52,771 nucleotides of DNA from Prochlorococcus sp. AG-436-C05 (GTDB lineage Bacteria; Cyanobacteriota; Cyanobacteriia; PCC-6307; Cyanobiaceae). Both the position numbers and the translations under genes were made by a program. A model generated the notes under the pieces. The model saw nothing but the letters and a program-made list of their open reading frames with translations. It searched no databases and was not told the DNA's origin. How positions within the stretch are numbered: the first letter of the stretch is position 1; every line of letters starts with the position of its first letter. The stretch covers positions 1 through 52,771 of the forward strand of contig QCPB01000006.1 of assembly GCA_003209795.1 (NCBI GenBank). The letters are read 5' to 3'. This document shows positions 8,925-15,230 of this stretch, piece after piece.

Positions 8925-9302
8925 TTATTTCTCATATCTTTTTAACATTTCTTGAAACTTAAGGAATGATAAAAATGTTTCATAAGTTTGAAAATCGAAG
9001 TTCTCCTTATTGTTATGACTATTAAAAATTCTTTTTGAAGAATCTAATTGAGCTTTATTTATAGATTTATTATCTTCTAGTGAATTAATAGATAAACTTT
9101 CAATATTTTTGTTTTTGTTTAAATATAATTGTTTTTCCTTTCCTGTCTGAATATTATAAAGGCCTCTTTGAGCTAGTGCCTCCTCAACTAGTATGCTAAT
9201 AATTTTTGAATTGCTTAAATTATTCTCAAAGCTCAATTTATCTACAATTTTCATTACTCCTTCTCTAGGAATAAACCCAACTCTTTTTTTCTTTGTAGGC
9301 AT
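8925..9302 (-). CDS. Ribbon-helix-helix DNA-binding protein
   Basis: The first 50 of 125 residues fit a ribbon-helix-helix (CopG/Arc-like) fold: basic MPTKKKR, a short beta strand (V-G-F-I-P), helix A (E-G-V-M-K-I-V-D-K-L-S) and helix B (S-N-S-K-I-I-S-I-L-V-E-E-A-L-A) with a turn between. The remaining 75 residues are Asn/Lys-rich and probably disordered, ending in an amphipathic helix (F-L-S-F-L-K-F-Q-E-M-L-K-R-Y). The start is the ATG at 9302. Near-identical palindromes flank the gene (9339-9349 upstream, 8900-8910 downstream), consistent with autoregulation. It is an island-type orphan regulator and not tied to a toxin gene that I can recognise. Confidence 0.65.
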   Translation of the reverse strand: MPTKKKRVGFIPREGVMKIVDKLSFENNLSNSKIISILVEEALAQRGLYNIQTGKEKQLYLNKNKNIESLSINSLEDNKSINKAQLDSSKRIFNSHNNKENFDFQTYETFLSFLKFQEMLKRYEK

Positions 9303-9338
9303 CTAAATCTTGGAAAAGTACGGCACTTTAATGTTAAT

Positions 9339-9349
9339 AGTGTTGCACT
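9339..9349. promoter_or_regulatory. Palindrome upstream of RHH gene, candidate operator
   Basis: AGTGTTGCACT lies 37 bases upstream of the RHH start codon. It differs at a single base from the palindrome AGTGCTGCACT at 8900-8910. A further half-site (GGCACT) occurs at 9322-9327. The position between promoter and start, on both sides of a DNA-binding-protein gene, fits an autoregulatory operator. Confidence 0.5.
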
Positions 9350-9936
9350 ATATTTATATTAAGTCAATCTTGCTCTACTGGTAATACTCTTCGTTATGTT
9401 TTTTTGAGCTCTTTGTTATCTTATTTTATTCTCAAATATAAGATCTCTTTAAGGAATAAATCACTTCTAGATAAAACTGAAAATGATTATTATTAGTCTA
9501 AATCTTGGAGGACATTTTTATCTAAATTGAGTATCTTCATTTTTAAGAATTTACCAGAAAAGTGCTTAACAGATATTTACTAGTTAGACCCAATATAATA
9601 AATAACCTCGAAAAAAAATAATAATTATTTGATTTTTGCAAATTAATCTAAAATAATAAAATTATTAGGTAGATTATTTTCTTATTTCTAGCTTTTAACT
9701 TTTATAAATGGGTTTGGAAATCAGAAGTTAAATATTTCAATAACAGTATTATTTTTATAAAACTTAATTAAATTCTGATTAATGTTTTCATAATAATGAT
9801 GAAAATCATATTCTTCATTTATTTTTTAAAATTTGCATTAATAATTAAATATTAAAAACTCTAAAGAACTTGATTTCTTAACTAAAGATATACAATCTCT
9901 AAACAATTATTAGAATTTAAACAAATCAAAAAATTT
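9350..9936. other. Nearly 600 bases of AT-rich spacer
   Basis: No gene, tRNA-like fold or clear terminator is seen. Only frames of 15 codons or fewer begin with ATG. The region is dominated by A/T runs and probably holds the promoters of the divergent RHH gene (minus) and the 98-aa gene (plus). Confidence 0.5.
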
Positions 9937-10233
9937 ATGACTATTCATCAAGATTACGAAATAAAAATTAATTTAAATGAGTTAATTGAAAAAAGAATAC
10001 CTTGTTGTAATTTGCTTCATTCAAATCATTGTTTAACTGAAAAACAAGTTTCTGAAATTGCTCATGAAATACGTAAGGATTTAAATTTGCATGACCTTTA
10101 TAAGCAAGTTGATCAACACATTATGAATTTTGTAAATTCGGCTGGTATTGATAACAAAGAACATTGGGTCGAACCACATCTGCCAGATTTAGAAAGGGAT
10201 TTAAAAGAGGAAGTAGGTATAGAGTTCGATTAA
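9937..10233 (+). CDS. Hypothetical protein, 98 aa
   Basis: No family is recognised. This is an acidic soluble protein with a Cys/His-rich patch at residues 23-35 (C-C-N-L-L-H-S-N-H-C), followed by helices (E-K-Q-V-S-E-I-A-H-E-I-R-K-D-L) and a C-terminus with H-W-V-E-P-H-L-P-D-L-E-R-D-L. The clustered C-C-x3-H-x2-H-C residues might bind a metal, but this is only a possibility. The ATG at 9937 is the first start in frame. It is isolated by long AT-rich spacers on the left and followed by an oppositely oriented 49-aa gene. Confidence 0.65.
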   Translation: MTIHQDYEIKINLNELIEKRIPCCNLLHSNHCLTEKQVSEIAHEIRKDLNLHDLYKQVDQHIMNFVNSAGIDNKEHWVEPHLPDLERDLKEEVGIEFD

Positions 10234-10247
10234 CTATTTTTTTCTAA

Positions 10248-10397
10248 TTAATATATATATTTTTTTTCTAAGTCATCTATTAACTTATAAATACTTTTAG
10301 CTGAACGTTTCCTTTTTTTAAAGAATGTAAAAGTTACAAATAAAAGTGATGCTATAAAAATAGGGGTAAAAATTATAAGTTCAGAATTGATAGACAT
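10248..10397 (-). CDS. 49-aa single-helix membrane peptide
   Basis: A minus-strand frame from the ATG at 10397 encodes 49 residues. Residues 7-26 form one strong hydrophobic helix (ELIIFTPIFIASLLFVTFTF). It is followed by a basic stop-transfer segment (F-K-K-R-K-R-S-A-K) and an acidic amphipathic tail (Y-K-L-I-D-D-L-E-K-K-Y). This order matches an N-out, C-in single-pass peptide. It is convergent with the 98-aa gene (14 bases between stops). No family is recognised; the organisation makes it more likely coding than chance. Confidence 0.5.
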   Translation of the reverse strand: MSINSELIIFTPIFIASLLFVTFTFFKKRKRSAKSIYKLIDDLEKKYIY

Positions 10398-10568
10398 TAA
10401 ATAGATATTCTCTAATAATTAAATTATTTACAAATGTGTCTCAATAAAATAGGTACTTTATACAATTTAATTTTTAAATAATTAATAAGTTTTTTTTTTA
10501 AAGTCTTATCCATTAATAAATTTATTTAAATTGGTTTAAATAAATTTAAACGATTAATATAGAAGAAA

Positions 10569-10751
10569 ATGATTAATTATTTTGGACTCACTCTAAACGA
10601 GATGGGAATAGGTAAATTAGAATATGCTGTAATTGGAGTAGTAACAATAATATTTCCGATATTATTTGTTATTGCCTCCAAAAATCTCGATTCCAAAGGA
10701 ATATTCGATTGGATGTTGGAGAAACCAGATGATTGGATTGGAAAAAAATAA
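10569..10751 (+). CDS. 60-aa membrane protein, unknown
   Basis: The 60 residues contain one membrane helix at about 19-40 (E-Y-A-V-I-G-V-V-T-I-I-F-P-I-L-F-V-I-A). A C-terminal part with S-K-G-I-F-D-W-M-L-E-K-P-D-D-W-I-G-K-K follows. No chlorophyll-binding (E-x2-N-G-R) motif is present, so it is not a high-light-inducible protein. The start is the ATG at 10569. It converges on a secreted protein gene 12 bases away. Function unknown. Confidence 0.6.
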   Translation: MINYFGLTLNEMGIGKLEYAVIGVVTIIFPILFVIASKNLDSKGIFDWMLEKPDDWIGKK

Positions 10752-10763
10752 AATTAAAATTAT

Positions 10764-11108
10764 TTATGATTCTAATTTCAATCCTTCTAAGCTAGCAATG
10801 GGAAAATCATACATCTGACAATTATTTTCTAAATCATTGATAATATTATTTTTTAAACGAGCATAATCTATAAAATTATTTAATTTATTTTTTTTAAATT
10901 CCTTATTAGTTTCTCCAATTGCAAATGATAGCGCACCCTCACTAGAAATACCAAATTGAATTGTATTGCAATAAGTTCTAGAAAATTTATTTGAAATCTT
11001 ATTAATATACTTCTCAATAGAGTTATTCGAAATTTCTTTTGAAGAAACTGGATTAATGAAAACGAAGTAAAAAACTGCAATGAAAATTATAAAAATTCTT
11101 TTAATCAT
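10764..11108 (-). CDS. Secreted hypothetical protein, 114 aa
   Basis: Residues 1-23 form a typical signal peptide: a basic start (MIKR), a hydrophobic core (IFIIFIAVFYFVFI) and a possible cleavage site after the serines near residue 23. The mature part is a small helical protein with two Cys (C47 and C96) that could form a disulfide. A central F-G-I-S-S-E-G-A-L-S-F-A-I-G-E-T segment follows the first Cys. It is probably periplasmic or lumenal. No function is recognised. The start is the ATG at 11108, divergent from the small frameshifted gene at 11152. Confidence 0.65.
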   Translation of the reverse strand: MIKRIFIIFIAVFYFVFINPVSSKEISNNSIEKYINKISNKFSRTYCNTIQFGISSEGALSFAIGETNKEFKKNKLNNFIDYARLKNNIINDLENNCQMYDFPIASLEGLKLES

Positions 11109-11151
11109 AAAAATTCTATAAATTGAATATAATTTAATCCTATCGCTAGAG

Positions 11152-11279
11152 ATGGTTGAGAAAATCTTATTAAATATTCAAAAAAAATATTAACTGCAGA
11201 AAAAATTAATAAAGCATTTTTAGATTTTAATGGAACATACACTCTAAATAAACATAAATTTTATCCAAAAGGATATTAG
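11152..11279 (+). pseudogene. Small gene split by a frameshift at an A8 run
   Basis: From the ATG at 11152 the frame reads MVEKILLNIQKKY and stops at 11191-11193. The -1 frame then reads on coherently from the A8 run (11180-11187) to a stop at 11277-11279 with protein-like composition (ILTAEKINKAFLDFNG, then TYTLNKHKFYPKGY). A one-base change in the A run, or -1 slippage at A-AAA-AAA, gives an uninterrupted 42-residue protein. A TATAAT-like box lies upstream (about 11127-11132). The final stop forms the end of the left arm of a 21-bp hairpin. It could be a pseudogene, a slippage-expressed gene or a sequencing error in the homopolymer. Confidence 0.4.
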
Positions 11280-11310
11280 TTTGTAGCACCTAATATCCTT
11301 TTGGATAAAA
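11259..11310. terminator. 21-bp perfect hairpin, bidirectional terminator candidate
   Basis: Positions 11259-11279 and 11290-11310 are exact reverse complements (21 bp), separated by a 10-base loop (TTTGTAGCAC). The core has an A-tract on the left arm (CCAAAAGG) and the matching T-tract on the right arm, as in a bidirectional terminator, but no T-run follows the full stem. The left arm contains the last codons of the frameshifted mini-gene. Confidence 0.55.
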
Positions 11311-11463
11311 AATCTTATAATTAAAATTTAGATAATATAATATCAACTAAATTCTTATATAAAATAAGTAAATTGTTATTAAAATTATTCTTTCTCTTTT
11401 ATAGATATTAAGTAAAGCTTGATTTTTGATTAATAAATAGTAATTTAAAAAAAAATAAACATT

Positions 11464-11652
11464 ATGGCATTACCAGAATTAATATATGCTCCTATTGAGG
11501 GAGGAACAATCCATAGGTATGAAATTATTGGTGGTAAAAGAAAATTTTTAAGGTTCATAGGTTGTTATCTTGGTCAATGCAACTTCTACAAAAGTATTGA
11601 TGATGCTACTGATTACATAAAAAGTCTGCAAAATATACAAAAGGATCCTTAA
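11464..11652 (+). CDS. Hypothetical protein, 62 aa
   Basis: This is a small soluble protein. Its N-terminal half resembles a beta hairpin (P-I-E-G-G-T-I-H-R-Y-E-I-I-G-G-K-R-K-F-L), followed by C-Y-L-G-Q-C-N-F-Y and a short helix (S-I-D-D-A-T-D-Y-I-K-S-L). The two Cys are four residues apart (C-x3-G-x-C pattern). The start is the ATG at 11464. No family is recognised. It stands alone between the hairpin region and the Rieske oxygenase gene. Confidence 0.6.
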   Translation: MALPELIYAPIEGGTIHRYEIIGGKRKFLRFIGCYLGQCNFYKSIDDATDYIKSLQNIQKDP

Positions 11653-11794
11653 CTTAAAAACAAATATTAGATTTCTATATTACTTTTTTGTTAATGCTAC
11701 AAATAATATAGAATTTCTCTTTTAATATGAATTGAATATTTACTTGAGTTATAGTTCGAAAAGATAACTAGCAATTAATAAAAGAAATTAGTTT

Positions 11795-13111
11795 ATGGAA
11801 AATAGGCAAACTAATTTTTTTAAATCTAAAGACTTTATTGATGATATAAAGCAGATTAAAAAAGAAATAGAGATTGATACTTTTGAGAAGATAGAAAATC
11901 AAAAAGATTTAAATCTTGGTTTATACGGGTGGTACTCAATTTGCCCATCAAAGGAACTTAAAAAAAACAAACCTTTTTATTTTTCACTTTTTGATGAGCC
12001 TCTTCTTCTATATAGAGATGAGAATAAAAAAGTAAGGTGTATTAAAAATATTTGTCCACACAGAGGGGCATCCTTTTATGGATGTTCGATAACAAATGGG
12101 GAAATAACTTGTCCTTATCATGGAGCCAGATTTTCTTCTGAGGGTAATTGCCAAAATTTAAACCGTATAACATGTACTCATATAGTCGATAATAATTATG
12201 ACAACTATGCCAAGAGAATTCATTTATCTCAATACAAAACATTAGAAAAAAATAATTATATTTATGTCTACTTTTCAAGATATTCTCAAACTGATTTAAA
12301 TATTATAAAAGAAGAACATTCCATTATTAATCATGAATTAATTAATAATGGATTTCCTGAAAAAGATTATGCTTATGAGGAAGTTTTAATTGATTTTAGA
12401 TGTGACTGGTCAAGGATTATTGAGAATCATTTAGATATACTTCATATTTTTTGGGTTCATGGAGACACAATACCAGATAAAGATGTGAATAAAGATGTAC
12501 TAGTTAGTTTTAATCAAAAAATAGAAATCAATAAAAAATATATTGAAAGTATTTATTTTTATAAGAGTGATCCAAAAAAAGAATTTATAAGGATAAAGTA
12601 TATACCACCTGGAAGAATATTAATTTATAAAGGAAACCCTGCTAATTGTAGATATGTGCAGGTTCTTGACCATATTCCATTAGGGCATAATAAAGCTAGA
12701 GTTATCGTCAGACACTATAGGAAGTTTCTAAAAAACAAGTTCCTTATCAACTTATTACTATTTAAAGAGACTCAAAAAAAGATATTTTATAAGATATTTA
12801 ATGAAGATTATATGATTTTAAAAACTCAAACATATAATCATAAATCAGGTCTAATAAAAAAAGATGATATAAAATTATTAGGGGAAGACAGAATGATTAA
12901 TTACTTCTGGAAATGGTATAAAAAATCAGAAGATAAAGATCAACCTTGGAAATTTAATAAAATTAATAATAACTTAAATGTATACGATGAGATAATTTTA
13001 AAATATCCTCCTGAAGTTAAACGATTTGAGGTTATTAATAATTTAAACATTATAAGAAAAACATGTATAAGATATGTAGCCCCTCTGTTATTTCTTATGC
13101 TAATCATTTAG
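11795..13111 (+). CDS. Rieske oxygenase, pheophorbide a oxygenase-like
   Basis: This is a two-domain Rieske non-heme iron oxygenase of 438 residues. The Rieske [2Fe-2S] ligands are C87-x-H89 (CPHRG) and C106-x2-H109 (CPYHG). The catalytic mononuclear iron site is N211-x2-D214-x2-H217-x4-H222. A hydrophobic segment at the extreme C-terminus (about 425-438) suggests membrane attachment. The architecture matches the PaO/Lls1/Tic55 group acting on chlorophyll or related ring compounds, though the C-terminal CxxC motif of some members is not seen. The substrate is unknown. A 35-aa membrane peptide starts 6 bases downstream and overlaps an ABC ATPase, so the three probably form one operon. Confidence 0.85.
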   Translation: MENRQTNFFKSKDFIDDIKQIKKEIEIDTFEKIENQKDLNLGLYGWYSICPSKELKKNKPFYFSLFDEPLLLYRDENKKVRCIKNICPHRGASFYGCSITNGEITCPYHGARFSSEGNCQNLNRITCTHIVDNNYDNYAKRIHLSQYKTLEKNNYIYVYFSRYSQTDLNIIKEEHSIINHELINNGFPEKDYAYEEVLIDFRCDWSRIIENHLDILHIFWVHGDTIPDKDVNKDVLVSFNQKIEINKKYIESIYFYKSDPKKEFIRIKYIPPGRILIYKGNPANCRYVQVLDHIPLGHNKARVIVRHYRKFLKNKFLINLLLFKETQKKIFYKIFNEDYMILKTQTYNHKSGLIKKDDIKLLGEDRMINYFWKWYKKSEDKDQPWKFNKINNNLNVYDEIILKYPPEVKRFEVINNLNIIRKTCIRYVAPLLFLMLII

Positions 13112-13116
13112 TATTT

Positions 13117-13224
13117 ATGAAAAAAGTTAATAGACCTCCTTGGCTTAATTGGCTATATCTTTTTATATTTATTTTAAGTTCAATTCAATTGTTTATATTT
13201 TGGAGCACTAAGTTGAGTGGTTAA
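13117..13224 (+). CDS. 35-aa membrane peptide between oxygenase and ABC ATPase
   Basis: The ATG at 13117 opens a 35-codon frame. It encodes a basic N-terminus (MKKVNRPPWLN), one hydrophobic helix (about residues 12-29, W-L-Y-L-F-I-F-I-L-S-S-I-Q-L-F-I-F-W) and a short tail. It fills the gap between the Rieske oxygenase gene (stop 13111) and the ABC ATPase gene, which starts at 13217 inside its last codons. The tight packing argues for a real, translationally coupled gene, perhaps a small membrane partner of one of its neighbours. No family is recognised. Confidence 0.6.
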   Translation: MKKVNRPPWLNWLYLFIFILSSIQLFIFWSTKLSG

Positions 13225-13996
13225 TGAATTTTGGTTTGAGGCTGAAAATATAAATTGTTATAAGAATGGCTATAAAGTAGTTAAAGATTTAAATTTAAAA
13301 TTAAAATACTCAGAAAATGTTATATTGATGGGACCAAATGGTTCAGGAAAATCTTCTTTAATAGATTTAATTAATAGAAATATATATCCAGTATTGGGTA
13401 ATGATGTTATTTTAAAATTATTTAGTAAAGATCTTATTAATTTATGGGAACTAAGAAAAAGAATAAGTACAGTAAATAGTGAAATAAAGAATAGGGTTCA
13501 TCCATATTTAAAAGTTTTTGATTTAATAGTAAGTGGTTTATATGGAAAATATTGCCATATCCCAAAAATAACTGAAAGAGATATTTCTGTAGCAGAAGAT
13601 CTTATAAGTAAAATGAATTTAGCTAATTTATCTCAGAAATATTTTTCATATTTATCAGACGGTGAAAAACAAATTGCCCTTATTGCTAGAGCCTTAATTA
13701 ATAATCCAGAGATTTTAATCCTAGATGAGCCAATAGCAAATTTAGATTACAAGTCTAAGTTTTATGTTATTGACAAAATAAATGAATTATCAAATTTAAA
13801 TACTAATATCTTATGCATAACACATGATATAACAATGATTACAAAGATTTATGATCGAGTTATCCTGCTAAAAAACAGAAAAATAATTGCTGATGGATGT
13901 CAAGAAGAGATTTTAAATAGTAAAAATATTAATGATTTATTTAATATTAATATTGAACTTATTGAATATAAAGGCAAATGGAATATATACCAGTAA
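13217..13996 (+). CDS. Orphan ABC transporter-type ATPase
   Basis: This is a single ABC nucleotide-binding domain of 259 residues: Walker A GPNGSGKSS (39-47), signature LSDGE (146-150), Walker B ILILDEP (166-172) and switch His in ITHD (H203). The usual Q-loop Gln is not obvious; the aligned segment reads I-S-T-V-N-S. No permease or binding protein lies nearby, so it may serve a distant permease or act as a soluble ABC protein. The start is the GTG at 13217, overlapping the 35-aa gene by 8 bases; the nearby ATG is out of frame. Its stop directly abuts that of the zinc-ribbon gene on the other strand. Confidence 0.85.
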   Translation: MVNEFWFEAENINCYKNGYKVVKDLNLKLKYSENVILMGPNGSGKSSLIDLINRNIYPVLGNDVILKLFSKDLINLWELRKRISTVNSEIKNRVHPYLKVFDLIVSGLYGKYCHIPKITERDISVAEDLISKMNLANLSQKYFSYLSDGEKQIALIARALINNPEILILDEPIANLDYKSKFYVIDKINELSNLNTNILCITHDITMITKIYDRVILLKNRKIIADGCQEEILNSKNINDLFNINIELIEYKGKWNIYQ

Positions 13997-14188
13997 TCAT
14001 CTAATAATAATAAATAGAACTAGTATTGCAATAGCAAAGAAAATAATTTTTTTATTGTTTATAAGAGGAAAAGCTTTTCTTCCAAATAATGATGATCCAC
14101 ATTTAAGACAAACCATCTTACCTCCCAAAGATCTATCTGAAACAAAAGAAGAACTACCACATTTAAGACAGAATTTATTTGAGGTCAT
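13997..14188 (-). CDS. Zinc-ribbon membrane protein, 63 aa
   Basis: Two CxxC knuckles (C-L-K-C-G at about residues 7-11 and again at about 27-31) form a zinc ribbon. A single C-terminal membrane helix (about 45-63, K-K-I-I-F-F-A-I-A-I-L-V-L-F) follows, placing the ribbon at the membrane surface. The ATG at 14188 is preferred; a TTG two codons upstream (14194) also exists. It is convergent with the ABC ATPase with no spacer. A Fur-box-like palindrome (14262-14276) lies about 74 bases upstream, between it and the divergent Crp-family gene. Function unknown. Confidence 0.7.
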   Translation of the reverse strand: MTSNKFCLKCGSSSFVSDRSLGGKMVCLKCGSSLFGRKAFPLINNKKIIFFAIAILVLFIIIR

Positions 14189-14261
14189 TATCAAAAGGAA
14201 AACACATTAAGCCATACAAATTATATTCTTTTGGTTTTATATGTTAAGAAAAACAAATAAA

Positions 14262-14287
14262 TCATTATGATAATGAGAATCGCTTGC
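14262..14287. promoter_or_regulatory. Fur-box-like site 1
   Basis: TCATTATGATAATGA (14262-14276) is a perfect odd palindrome built from ATAAT half-sites. The 19-mer beginning at 14269 (GATAATGAGAATC...) matches the classical Fur consensus at 13 of 19 positions by hand count. It lies between the divergent zinc-ribbon and Crp-family genes. Confidence 0.55.
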
Positions 14288-14313
14288 AATAAATCATTTC
14301 ATAATGCATAATT

Positions 14314-14332
14314 GATAATAATTCTCATTATC
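14314..14332. promoter_or_regulatory. Fur-box-like site 2, directly before the Crp gene
   Basis: GATAATAATTCTCATTATC matches the Fur consensus GATAATGATAATCATTATC at 16 of 19 positions (hand count). It ends 12 bases before the Crp-family start codon, a position suited to repression by iron-loaded Fur. Confidence 0.75.
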
Positions 14333-14344
14333 AAAGACTAAGCA

Positions 14345-14932
14345 ATGACTTTTCGTGGTTATGGAGATCCTCCAACCAAATCTGTAAGAATAATAACTGG
14401 TCAATCAGTCCTAATAGATCCATCATCAAGACCAAAAGGGACTTGTCTTGAAGTTGAAAGTGGTATCGCAAGAGTATATTGTCCATGCGAAGAAACTGAA
14501 GGTATGACACTCGCATTCTTACAGTCAGGAGATCAATTAAGGACAGACCTTCTATGTAGTGAAGGAGTCTGCGTTGAAGCCTTAACTGATTTATCTTTTC
14601 ATAGCAATGTAAATATTGATGAGAATATAGGTTTTGATGCTGTTAATGAGTGGACTCTCCAACTCCTAAGAATTAGACATCTAGGTAATGCCGAACAAAG
14701 ATTACAAGCACTCTTGTCAATATTAGTAAATCGATTAGGAAGAAGATGCGGTCAATGGTGTGAATTACCTTTTAGGCTTACTCATGAAAGGATAGGTGAG
14801 TTAATAGGCTCAACACGTGTAACGTCAACAAGATTAATTTCGAAGTTACGTTCATCGGAGTTATTAATAGCTCCTATAGGCACTCAGACAGTAAGTTTAG
14901 CCCCTTCTTTTATTGAATCTTCCTTAATTTAA
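14345..14932 (+). CDS. Crp/Fnr family regulator, Cys-rich
   Basis: This 195-residue transcription factor has a degenerate N-terminal effector domain (about 1-95) and a C-terminal Crp-type winged helix-turn-helix. The recognition motif is L-T-H-E-R-I-G-E-L-I-G-S-T-R-V-T-S-T-R-L (about 145-164). The cyclic-nucleotide signature is not apparent. Instead the effector domain has C34, C46-P-C48 and C71-x4-C76, with two more Cys at 135 and 139, which could serve redox or metal sensing (inference). Fur-box-like sites lie at 14262-14287 and 14314-14332 immediately upstream. It differs from NtcA in length and N-terminus. A 97-aa gene follows after 4 bases. Confidence 0.88.
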   Translation: MTFRGYGDPPTKSVRIITGQSVLIDPSSRPKGTCLEVESGIARVYCPCEETEGMTLAFLQSGDQLRTDLLCSEGVCVEALTDLSFHSNVNIDENIGFDAVNEWTLQLLRIRHLGNAEQRLQALLSILVNRLGRRCGQWCELPFRLTHERIGELIGSTRVTSTRLISKLRSSELLIAPIGTQTVSLAPSFIESSLI

Positions 14933-14936
14933 AATA

Positions 14937-15230
14937 ATGAAAGTCTCAGAATCAATAATTAATAATCTGTTAATGGAAGTGGATTCATTAACTTGTAGAC
15001 TTAGAAGCATTAAGCAGTCTTTCCAAACTACTTCTAATAATAGACTGAAAGAAAGATTTATTTATGAAAATAAGACTATTTTTGAGAGAGTAAATGATAT
15101 AAATAAAACAGCTTTGTACTTAAATAAAAGCGGCAACGACGAAAAAATAAGTTTTTCTTCTTTATTACTAGAAAAATCTAAGAGAACTTTACAAGAAATC
15201 AGAACCGAAAGTAATTTATTTTTTATTTAA
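14937..15230 (+). CDS. Hypothetical helical protein, 97 aa
   Basis: The protein starts 4 bases after the Crp-family stop and is probably co-transcribed with it, hence likely under the same Fur-box-like control. It looks fully helical and coiled-coil-like (I-I-N-N-L-L-M-E-V-D-S-L, E-K-S-K-R-T-L-Q-E-I-R-T-E), soluble, with one Cys. Its last 15 bases overlap the 3' end of the convergent ferritin gene. No family is recognised. The position between an iron-linked regulator and ferritin suggests a role in the iron response, but nothing in the sequence defines it. Confidence 0.65.
   Translation: MKVSESIINNLLMEVDSLTCRLRSIKQSFQTTSNNRLKERFIYENKTIFERVNDINKTALYLNKSGNDEKISFSSLLLEKSKRTLQEIRTESNLFFI

Noticed and set aside
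10569-10751. High-light-inducible (Hli) protein
   Set aside because: The size and single helix fit, but the chlorophyll-binding E-x2-N-G-R motif is absent; no Hli motif was found anywhere in the gaps.
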